Assembly: GCA_026129465.1 (NCBI GenBank)
Contig: JAHCIA010000001.1
Span: forward strand, 443,964 to 507,963
Source of the DNA: Flavobacteriales bacterium
GTDB lineage: Bacteria; Bacteroidota; Bacteroidia; Flavobacteriales_F; PHOS-HE28
DNA: 64,000 nucleotides
Direction of reading: 5' to 3'
The notes below the pieces were generated by a model. That model was not told where the DNA came from, did not search any database, and saw nothing but the letters and a program-made list of their open reading frames with translations. A program made the translations under genes and the position numbers. This document shows, one piece after another, positions 45,189 through 52,443 of the stretch (position 1 is the stretch's first letter; each line of letters begins with the position of its first letter).

Positions 45189-48100
45189 ATGAAGCATCGT
45201 TCGCGTGCACTCTTGCTGCCCTGGCTCATGGGCATCGCCTTGGTGGGCACATCCCTGACCGAGGGACCGCCGCACGATCCGCCGCCCACGGATACGCCGC
45301 CACCCTTCCTGACCGTGCCCACGCCCTGGGCCGATTCGCTGATCGCCACGCTTTCCATGGAAAGGCAGATCGCGCAGCTGATGATGGTGGCGGCATACAG
45401 CAACAAGGACGGCAAGCATGAGGAGGCCATCGAGAAACTGGTGCGCGAACGTCATATCGGTGGCTTGATCTTCTTCCAGGGCGGACCCTACCGCCAGGTC
45501 CGCCTCACCGAACGTTACCAGCAGGCCGCGCAGGTGCCGCTGCTGCTGGGCATGGACCTCGAGTGGGGCCTGTCCATGCGCCTGGACAGCACCATGCGCT
45601 TCCCCCGCCAGATGCTGCTGGGCGCGTTGCACGATGATGCGCCCGTGGAGGCCATGGGTCTGGAGATCGCGCGGCAGATGAAAAGGATCGGTGTGCATGT
45701 GAGCTTCAGCCCGGTGGTGGACGTGAACAACAATCCACGCAACCCCGTGATCGATGACCGCAGCTTCGGCGAGGACCGGGAGAATGTGCTGCGCAAAGGG
45801 CTGGCCTACATGCGCGGACTGCAGCGGGGCGGTGTGCTCGCCGTGGCGAAACATTTCCCCGGCCATGGTGATGTGGACAGCGACTCGCACCACACCCTGC
45901 CCTACATCGCGCATCCACGCGAACGCCTCGATTCGTTGGAATTGTGGCCCTTCCGCCGGATGGCCGGGGCCGGCCTTTCCGCCGTGATGGTGGCCCACCT
46001 GGAAGTGGCCGCGTTGGACAGCACCAAGGGGCTGCCCAGCACGCTCAGCAAGGCCATCGTGCATGATCTGCTGCTGGGCGAACTCGGCTTCCAGGGACTG
46101 GTCTTCACCGACGCGCTCAACATGAAGGGCGTGGCCAACGCCGAGAAACCGGGCGAGATCGAGCTGCGCGCACTGCTCGCCGGCAACGATGTGATGCTCT
46201 TCCCGCAGGACCCCGTGAAGGCCATCGAACGCATCCGCAAGGCGGTGACCGATGGCGAGGTGGACAGCGCGCGCATCGCGCACAGCTGCCTGAAGATCCT
46301 GCGCGCCAAGGAATGGGCGGGCCTGCCGCAGCGATCGCCCATCGCTTTGTCCGGTATCGCCGGCGATCTGGACCGGCCCGAGGCACGTGTGTTGCGCCAC
46401 GACCTGCACGCCGGTGCCATCACCGTGGTGCGCGACCACCATGGCCTGCTGCCCCTGCACGGCCCCAGGGAGAAGGAACAGGCGCGGATCGCCTCGGTGG
46501 CCATCGGCGGCGAGCAGGACAACCCCTTCCACCGCGCATTGAAGCGCCACGCCGATGTGGCCACCTTCCGTTGCGACAAGGACCTGGGCGCTGATGCGTT
46601 GAAGCGCTTGCTGGAGGACCTTGGGCCCTACGACGTGGTGATCGCCTCGGTGCATGGCACCACCTGGCGCAAGAACAAGGAGTATGGCATCCCCGCCAGC
46701 GCGTTCAGCATCGTGAAGGCCATCGCGGCGAAGAAGCGCACGGTGCACGTGCACTTCACCAATCCCTATCGCCTGCTGAAAGCCGATGGGCCCATGCTGA
46801 TGGCCACCACGGTGCTCGCCTACGAAGAGACCGACGACGCCATGCTGGCCGCGGCCGATGCGCTCTTCGGCGCGATACCGTCCAACGGCCGTCTGCCCGT
46901 GACGGCCCAGGCCATGTTGCGCGCCAACGATGGTGTGGACCTGCGCGCCACCGGCCGGCTGCACGATGCGGCACCCGAGGCCTTGGGCATCCGCACGTCC
47001 TCACTCGCGGGCGTCGACAGCATCGTGCTCGAAGGGATCAAGGCGAAGGCTTTCCCGGGCTGCCAGGTGCTGGTGGCGGTGGATGGCCAGGTGATCGTGG
47101 ACCGCGTGTACGGCCACCACACGTACGATGGGAAACGCTTCGTGCGGCAGGACGACCTCTACGACCTGGCCTCCATCACCAAGGTGGCCGCCACCACACT
47201 CGCCCTGATGGCCCTGGTGGACGATGGCCGGATCGCGGTGAACGACAAACTGGGCAAGCATCTGCCCGAGTTGGAGAAGAGCCATCCACAGCACGCGAAG
47301 ATGACCCTGCGCGACATCCTCACGCACCAGGCGGGACTCAAGGCCTTCGTGCCATTCTACACACGGATCCGCAAGAACGGCGGCTTCAAGCCGAACACCG
47401 TAAGCCCTTCGCGCAGCGAGGAATATCCCATCCGGATCGCGGATGGACTTTACCTCCACAAGGCCTACCAGGACAGCCTGCTCCGCTGGACCTTGGACAC
47501 CCCGCTGCGCGACAAGAGCGACTACCTGTACAGCGACATGGGCTACTATCTGCTGCAGGCCCTGGTGGAGCGGATCACCGGTACGTCGCTCGACCGTTTC
47601 ACCGAGGAGCGTTTCTACCGGCCCATCGGCGCCACAACGCTCGGCTATCGCCCGTTGGAGCGGTTCCCGCTGGACCGCATCGCGCCCACGGAGAAGGACA
47701 CCATCTTCCGCAAGCGCCTGGTGCATGGCGATGTGCATGACCCCGGCGCGGCGATGATGGGCGGTGTGGCCGGCCATGCGGGCCTCTTCGGCAGCGCGCG
47801 TGATCTGGCCAAGGTGATGCAGATGCTGCTGGATGGCGGTACCTACGGCGGCAGGCGTTACATCAGCGAGGAGACCGTGAACGAGTTCACGAAGTGCCAG
47901 TTCTGCAAGCCCGATGGCAATGGCAACCGGCGTGCGCTGGGCTTCGACCGGCCCGTGGCGGGCGGTAAGGGCCCCACCTGCGACTGTGTCAGCTACGCCA
48001 GCTTCGGCCACACCGGCTTCACCGGCACCATGGCCTGGGCCGATCCCGAGAGCCGCGTGGTCTACATCTTCCTCAGCAACCGCGTATACCCCGATGCCGA

Positions 48101-48215
48101 GCCCAACAAGCTGGTGAAGGCCGGCACCCGTACGCGCATCCAGGAAGTGGTGCATGCCGCCGTGGCCGCGCGCGTGAAGACCGAACCGATGTCCACCGTG
48201 GGGCTGGGGAGGTAG
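45189..48215 (+). CDS. Glycoside hydrolase family 3 fused to a beta-lactamase-type serine hydrolase
   Basis: 1008 aa from ATG 45189 (hydrophobic start ALLLPWLMGIALVGTSL). Residues about 45-590 are NagZ-like GH3: KHFPGHGD, acid/base pair D232/H234 (DVDSDSHHTLP) and nucleophile D308 (VFTDALNMKG). Residues about 605-1000 are a class C beta-lactamase/serine-hydrolase domain with S662-x-x-K665 (ASITK), Y781 (YSD) and HTG at 941-943. NagZ removes GlcNAc from peptidoglycan fragments; the fused domain may be an amidase, esterase or peptidase. Such fusions are known in Bacteroidota; exported location is inferred from the signal. Confidence 0.94.
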   Translation: MKHRSRALLLPWLMGIALVGTSLTEGPPHDPPPTDTPPPFLTVPTPWADSLIATLSMERQIAQLMMVAAYSNKDGKHEEAIEKLVRERHIGGLIFFQGGPYRQVRLTERYQQAAQVPLLLGMDLEWGLSMRLDSTMRFPRQMLLGALHDDAPVEAMGLEIARQMKRIGVHVSFSPVVDVNNNPRNPVIDDRSFGEDRENVLRKGLAYMRGLQRGGVLAVAKHFPGHGDVDSDSHHTLPYIAHPRERLDSLELWPFRRMAGAGLSAVMVAHLEVAALDSTKGLPSTLSKAIVHDLLLGELGFQGLVFTDALNMKGVANAEKPGEIELRALLAGNDVMLFPQDPVKAIERIRKAVTDGEVDSARIAHSCLKILRAKEWAGLPQRSPIALSGIAGDLDRPEARVLRHDLHAGAITVVRDHHGLLPLHGPREKEQARIASVAIGGEQDNPFHRALKRHADVATFRCDKDLGADALKRLLEDLGPYDVVIASVHGTTWRKNKEYGIPASAFSIVKAIAAKKRTVHVHFTNPYRLLKADGPMLMATTVLAYEETDDAMLAAADALFGAIPSNGRLPVTAQAMLRANDGVDLRATGRLHDAAPEALGIRTSSLAGVDSIVLEGIKAKAFPGCQVLVAVDGQVIVDRVYGHHTYDGKRFVRQDDLYDLASITKVAATTLALMALVDDGRIAVNDKLGKHLPELEKSHPQHAKMTLRDILTHQAGLKAFVPFYTRIRKNGGFKPNTVSPSRSEEYPIRIADGLYLHKAYQDSLLRWTLDTPLRDKSDYLYSDMGYYLLQALVERITGTSLDRFTEERFYRPIGATTLGYRPLERFPLDRIAPTEKDTIFRKRLVHGDVHDPGAAMMGGVAGHAGLFGSARDLAKVMQMLLDGGTYGGRRYISEETVNEFTKCQFCKPDGNGNRRALGFDRPVAGGKGPTCDCVSYASFGHTGFTGTMAWADPESRVVYIFLSNRVYPDAEPNKLVKAGTRTRIQEVVHAAVAARVKTEPMSTVGLGR

Positions 48216-48290
48216 ACCATTCATCCCGCACCACGACCGGTCCTGTCAACCCCGGGACCTGACCGCCATGGCATTGCGAACTTCGATCGC

Positions 48291-48776
48291 ATGTGGTCCC
48301 TTGAGCATCTTCCCGGCCGCACCATCGCCTTGCATGATGCGGAGGCCCGCGACCTGGGCACGCTGCGCTACCCCAGCATCTGGTCCAGCCGGGCGGAGAT
48401 CACGGTGGCGGGTGGCCTGTACATCGTGAAGCGCAAGCCGGGACTCACCACGGCGCTGTGGGTCATGGTGGGCGATGTACCGGTGTGGGAGATCCGCTTC
48501 GGATGGAGGGGCATCCAGTTCCATCGCCCCGGCAACACGGAACAGCTCTTCCTTGTGGTGCGGCCATCGGCCTGGCAAGAGCGCTATGCCTTGCAGGACA
48601 TTTCGGGCCGCGTGATGTTGCGCTTGCAGGCGCGCATGTCGTGGCGCCAACTGGAGCGCCGTTTCTCCATCATCGAAATGGGTGGCCCCGCGCCTGAACC
48701 GCTGCTGGTCCTGCTGGCCCTGCACGCGGTGATCATGCGGCAGCGGCGCAACGCGGCCATGACAACGGCCACCTGA
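48291..48776 (+). CDS. Hypothetical protein, 161 aa
   Basis: No signal peptide or clear TM helix. The visible texture is a beta-rich soluble domain (LYIVKRKPGLTTALWVMVG, FGWRGIQFHRPGN, QLFLVVRPSAW) with a C-terminal hydrophobic patch (EPLLVLLALHAVIM). It does not match a family I can name. The plus strand was preferred over an open frame on the other strand because of its amino-acid composition and because it follows the GH3 gene in the same direction. Its end converges on the ABC ATPase, 8 nt away. Confidence 0.6.
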   Translation: MWSLEHLPGRTIALHDAEARDLGTLRYPSIWSSRAEITVAGGLYIVKRKPGLTTALWVMVGDVPVWEIRFGWRGIQFHRPGNTEQLFLVVRPSAWQERYALQDISGRVMLRLQARMSWRQLERRFSIIEMGGPAPEPLLVLLALHAVIMRQRRNAAMTTAT

Positions 48777-48784
48777 CCCCCGGT

Positions 48785-49474
48785 TCAATGGCCGTGGTCC
48801 ACCACCCGCCCGTCGTCCATGGTGATGATGCGGTCGGTGGCCTTGGCGAAGTCGTCATCGTGCGTCACCACCAGCAGGCTCTGGCCTTTGGCGGCGAGTT
48901 CCTTGAAGATGTCGAAGACGATGGCGCTGTTGCGGCTGTCCAGGTTGCCGGTGGGTTCGTCGCACATCAGGATCAGTGGGTCGTTGATGAGCGCCCTGGC
49001 GATGGCCACACGCTGCTTCTGCCCGCCGCTGATCCGGTTGGCTCCCTTCAGCGCCTGGTCCTCGATGCCCAGTGTGCGAAGCCGTTCCATGGCGTGGTGT
49101 TCCACTTCCTGGGCACTGTGCTTGCCCAGTTTCAAGCCGGGCAGCATCACATTCTTCAGCACGCTGAATTCGGGAATGAGGTAGTGGAACTGGAACACGA
49201 AGCCGATCTTCTCGTTGCGGATGCTGCTGAGGCGATCGTGCGGCTTGCCGGTGACCCGCTCGCCATCGAGGAAGAGTTCGCCTTCGTAGTCGGTGTCCAT
49301 GGTGCTGAGGATATAGAGCAGGGTGCTCTTGCCGCAGCCGCTCTTGCCCACCACGCTCACGAACTCACCACGCCGCACCAGCAGGTCCACCTCCTTCAGC
49401 ACTTGCACGGTCACCGGATCGTGGAAGTACTTGCTCACCCCGCGGGTCTCGATGACGGGATCTCCGTTGCTCAT
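48785..49474 (-). CDS. ABC transporter ATP-binding protein (LolD/MacB-type)
   Basis: 229 aa. Walker A GKSGCGKST, signature ISGGQKQRVAIARAL, Walker B LILMCDEPTGNLD, switch His in VVTHDDD. The length and FVFQFHYLIPEFSVLKNV place it with LolD, MacB and FtsE-type ATPases that drive mechanotransmission rather than import. It starts 1 nt after the permease stop and is the third gene of the MFP-permease-ATPase operon. Confidence 0.95.
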   Translation of the reverse strand: MSNGDPVIETRGVSKYFHDPVTVQVLKEVDLLVRRGEFVSVVGKSGCGKSTLLYILSTMDTDYEGELFLDGERVTGKPHDRLSSIRNEKIGFVFQFHYLIPEFSVLKNVMLPGLKLGKHSAQEVEHHAMERLRTLGIEDQALKGANRISGGQKQRVAIARALINDPLILMCDEPTGNLDSRNSAIVFDIFKELAAKGQSLLVVTHDDDFAKATDRIITMDDGRVVDHGH

Positions 49475-49475
49475 G

Positions 49476-50732
49476 TCACTTGCCCCGGATGATCTCCACC
49501 GGATCGATGCGGCTGGCCTTGCGGGCGGGGAACCAACCGGCCACCCAGGTGGTGCCCAGGGCGAAGGCGATGCCGATGAGGTAGTACTTGGCGTCGTGGT
49601 CCACCGGGTAGGTGGTGATGGTGGGCAGGGCGTCGAACTCGAAGGGGATGCGGTCGATGCCCATGGCGAGCAGCCTGCCCAGCAGCATGCCCGCCATACC
49701 GCCGCACACGCCGATGATCAGCGAAAGGTTGAGGAAGATGACCCGCACATCCCCACCGCTGAAGCCCGTTGCCTTGAGGATGGCGATGGCATCGAGCTTC
49801 TCGTAGATGAGCATGTTCAGGATGTTGTAGATGCCGAAACCGGCCACCACCAGCAGCACCACGCTGACCACGTAGCTGATCATGGTCCGCACGGCGCTGC
49901 CGGTCTCGAACTGCGCGTTGGCCGTCTGGATGTCCAGCGCCTCCACCCCGAAGCGTGCGGCGTATTCCTTCGCCACGGACGGGGCCAGCGCCAGATCGTG
50001 CAGGCGCACCTGGATGTCGGTGATGTGGCTGCGCGGCTGCACCAGCAGGTTCTGTACGGTGGCGAGCGTGGCGTAGCACTGCACGTTGTCGAAGTCGGCC
50101 ATGCCGCTCTGGTAGAAGCCCAGCACCTTCAGCATGCCGCGGTCGCCTTGGGCGGTGGTCAGCTGTACCACGTCGCCGATGCCCACCTGCATCTTGTCCG
50201 CCAGGCCCCTGCCCAGCACGATGCCATTGCTGCCTTGGGCGAGGTCATCCACGGTGCAGCCCAGCAGGTAATCGCTGAAGGCCAGCAGGCGGTCCTCTTC
50301 CATGGGGTCGATGCCGTTGACCGCGCCATTGAGCTCGATGGTGCCCACGTTGAAGAGCACCTGCGCCACCACCTTGGGGGCGATGCCGCGCACACGTTCA
50401 TCCTGCCGAAGCGCGTCCATGATGCCCATGGCGTTGCGGATGCGCGCCTGCTCGGCCTTGGGCTTGATGCGGCTGATGAAGTTGTGCTCCGCTCCACCGG
50501 AGTACAACTCCAGCGGTTGCTGTTCCGAGGCGCGCACCTCGTTGTACAGCCGCACGTCGGGCGTTCGGTTCAGCACCAGGCCATCGAGCAGGCCGTTCAG
50601 CCCGTTCATGAATCCGCTGAGGGCGATGTACATGGCGATGCTGAAGGTGACCCCCACGGCGGCCACGATGCTTTGCCGCAGGCGGGCCAGCAGCAGGGTG
50701 GACGAGATGCCGAGCAGCAGGCGGTGGCGCAT
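49476..50732 (-). CDS. ABC transporter permease (MacB/LolC-type)
   Basis: 418 aa. An N-terminal TM helix, a large periplasmic domain (about 50-270) and three C-terminal TM helices (for example VVLLVVAGFGIYNILNMLI), ending ARKASRIDPVEIIRGK, the ending typical of FtsX/MacB/LolC permeases. With the ATPase and the membrane-fusion lipoprotein it forms a tripartite machine for lipoprotein sorting or export of a small molecule or peptide. Which substrate is not clear. Confidence 0.93.
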   Translation of the reverse strand: MRHRLLLGISSTLLLARLRQSIVAAVGVTFSIAMYIALSGFMNGLNGLLDGLVLNRTPDVRLYNEVRASEQQPLELYSGGAEHNFISRIKPKAEQARIRNAMGIMDALRQDERVRGIAPKVVAQVLFNVGTIELNGAVNGIDPMEEDRLLAFSDYLLGCTVDDLAQGSNGIVLGRGLADKMQVGIGDVVQLTTAQGDRGMLKVLGFYQSGMADFDNVQCYATLATVQNLLVQPRSHITDIQVRLHDLALAPSVAKEYAARFGVEALDIQTANAQFETGSAVRTMISYVVSVVLLVVAGFGIYNILNMLIYEKLDAIAILKATGFSGGDVRVIFLNLSLIIGVCGGMAGMLLGRLLAMGIDRIPFEFDALPTITTYPVDHDAKYYLIGIAFALGTTWVAGWFPARKASRIDPVEIIRGK

Positions 50733-50738
50733 GGCGGC

Positions 50739-51818
50739 TCAGGGCTGATAAATGACGCTGGTGCTGTCGATGCCGCGCAGGATCTCCACGCGCCGCAGAT
50801 CGCGGAGGCCCACCTCCACTTCCGTGCGCTTCTCCGGGCCGATGAGCACGTAGCGCTTGTCCACCAGATAGCCGGCGGGGATGGTGAGCGCGCGCTCCTT
50901 GCGGCGGATGATGATGTTGGCTTCGGCGGTGAGGTTGGGGTAGAGCAGCGGCGGGTCCGTATAGACGGCCTCCACGGTGAAGGTGCGGCTGCGCTCGTTC
51001 ATCAGCGGATCGACCCGGGTGATGACGGCCTGCAGCACGCGGCCCTGGTACGCGTCCATGTGTACCGCCACCTCCTGGCCGGGTGCCACGCGTACGATGT
51101 CATACTCATCCACCTGCAGTTCCAGGACGAAGGCATCGGCCCGGCCCACGATGGCCAGGGCCCGCTGGGTGGTGGCCAGTTCGCCGCGTTCGATGAGCAC
51201 GTCGTACACGCGGCCGTCAACCAGGCTGCGCACGGTATGGTCACCCTGGGCGGAGCGGCGAAGCGCCAGTTCGTTCTCGGCCATGCGCAGCTCGTTCTTC
51301 AGCCTGGTGCGCGTTTCACTGAAGGCCTTCTGCGCGGACTGGTAAGCGTTGCGGGCGCTGGTGTAGGCCAACTCGCGGTTGTCCAGTTCCACCTTGCTGC
51401 CCACCTTCTGGTCCCAAAGGTTCTTCTGGCGGAAGTACATCAGGCTGTCATTGGCCAGGCGTGCGCGCGCCTGTTCCACGTTGATGCGCAACTGCTCCAG
51501 CACGGGTGAAGTACTGCCCGCGTTCGCGCGCAGCAGCTCCAAGGCCATTTCGGCGCGTTGGCTGCCCAAACTGCTGGCCCGGTCGTCGATGCTGAAGAGC
51601 GCATCGCCCTTGGCCACGGTGTCGCCCGCCTGCACATGGACATGCGCCACCAGTCCGCTCACGGCGGCGAAGACCTGGTACTGGTCGCGGGCCTTCACCA
51701 CGCCACTGGCGTAGACCGCGTCGGTGATGGGACCCATGACAGGCCTTTCATGCGGCCGCTCGTCCGCACAGGCCGTGAGCATCAACAACGCGAAGGCGCC
51801 CTGGGCGAATGGTCGCAT
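50739..51818 (-). CDS. Periplasmic adaptor lipoprotein (HlyD/MacA-like)
   Basis: 359 aa. Lipobox MLTAC (Cys 17) after MRPFAQGAFALLM. It has an N-terminal lipoyl half (VSGLVAHVHVQAGDTVAKGD), a coiled-coil hairpin (about 80-200), a lipoyl return half (SLVDGRVYDVLIERGELA) and a beta-barrel/membrane-proximal end. It links the inner-membrane permease to an outer-membrane exit. It starts the three-gene operon; TACTTTCG (51823-51830), 4 nt before the ATG, resembles a -7 box, which would give a leaderless message. Confidence 0.93.
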   Translation of the reverse strand: MRPFAQGAFALLMLTACADERPHERPVMGPITDAVYASGVVKARDQYQVFAAVSGLVAHVHVQAGDTVAKGDALFSIDDRASSLGSQRAEMALELLRANAGSTSPVLEQLRINVEQARARLANDSLMYFRQKNLWDQKVGSKVELDNRELAYTSARNAYQSAQKAFSETRTRLKNELRMAENELALRRSAQGDHTVRSLVDGRVYDVLIERGELATTQRALAIVGRADAFVLELQVDEYDIVRVAPGQEVAVHMDAYQGRVLQAVITRVDPLMNERSRTFTVEAVYTDPPLLYPNLTAEANIIIRRKERALTIPAGYLVDKRYVLIGPEKRTEVEVGLRDLRRVEILRGIDSTSVIYQP

Positions 51819-51869
51819 GGGGCGAAAGTACCGAGCGGGAAGGGGTGGGGGCTGAGGACGGTCAGTTCC

Positions 51870-52373
51870 TCAGTTCAGCACGTGGATCGCGGCGTTGAGG
51901 ACGCTGGCGAAGGATACCCACAGCAGATAGGGCATCATCAGGTAGGCGGCCCAGCGGTCGATGGGGTGGAAGGCGCGGATGCAGAGGATGATCGTGAGGA
52001 GCAGCAGGGTGATGTCCACCAGCGCCAGCCCGGGGCTTTTCAGCCCGAAGAAGAGCAGCGACCAGAGCACGTTGAGCAGCAGTTGAAGGCCGTAGAGCAA
52101 CAGCCCACGCCGCACCTGGGGATCGTCCGTGCCGTTGCTCCACACCAATCCGGCGGCGAATCCCATCAGAATGTAGAGCACCGTCCACACCGGGCCGAAA
52201 ACGCTGTTGGGTGGATTGAAGGAGGGCTTTTCGATCTCCATGTACCAGCCTTCCACGGCTCCCGCCGTCACCAGCCCTGATGCGCTGCCGAGCAGCAGGG
52301 TGACGACGATGGCGATGCCCACTTTCCAGGCGGGCGATGCGGTGTCCAGGAGGCGGAAGGTGCGGTCGAGCAT
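51870..52373 (-). CDS. tspO: TspO/MBR family protein
   Basis: 167 aa from ATG 52373. Five TM helices typical of TspO. Family motifs: KPSFNPPNSVFGPVWTVLY in TM1-TM2 and LNVLWSLLFFGLKSPGLAL. TspO binds porphyrins and steroids and has been linked to tetrapyrrole homeostasis; physiological role here unknown. It sits between tamL and the ABC operon, on the same strand as both. Confidence 0.94.
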   Translation of the reverse strand: MLDRTFRLLDTASPAWKVGIAIVVTLLLGSASGLVTAGAVEGWYMEIEKPSFNPPNSVFGPVWTVLYILMGFAAGLVWSNGTDDPQVRRGLLLYGLQLLLNVLWSLLFFGLKSPGLALVDITLLLLTIILCIRAFHPIDRWAAYLMMPYLLWVSFASVLNAAIHVLN

Positions 52374-52424
52374 GGCGCTTTCTACGATGCAACAACCGTT
52401 CCGTTGCGCTTGTTCCCGACCTTG

Positions 52425-52435
52425 GACCTTCAACC
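52425..52435 (-). repeat. GGTTGAAGGTC element after tamL
   Basis: GACCTTCAACC on the plus strand, part of CTTGGAC CTTCAAC CTTCTAC CATCAGA at 52421-52448 in 7-nt steps. On the minus strand GGTTGAAGGTC starts 8 nt after the tamL stop. Confidence 0.5.
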
Positions 52436-52443
52436 TTCTACCA

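Noticed and set aside
45033-46964. Minus-strand frame (about 643 codons) opposite the GH3 gene
   Set aside because: Antisense shadow; the GH3 and beta-lactamase motifs on the plus strand are decisive.
48246-48788. Minus-strand frame of 180 codons opposite the 161-aa hypothetical
   Set aside because: Composition is Arg/Gln/His-rich and lacks beta-strand patterning; the plus-strand frame reads better and follows its neighbour.
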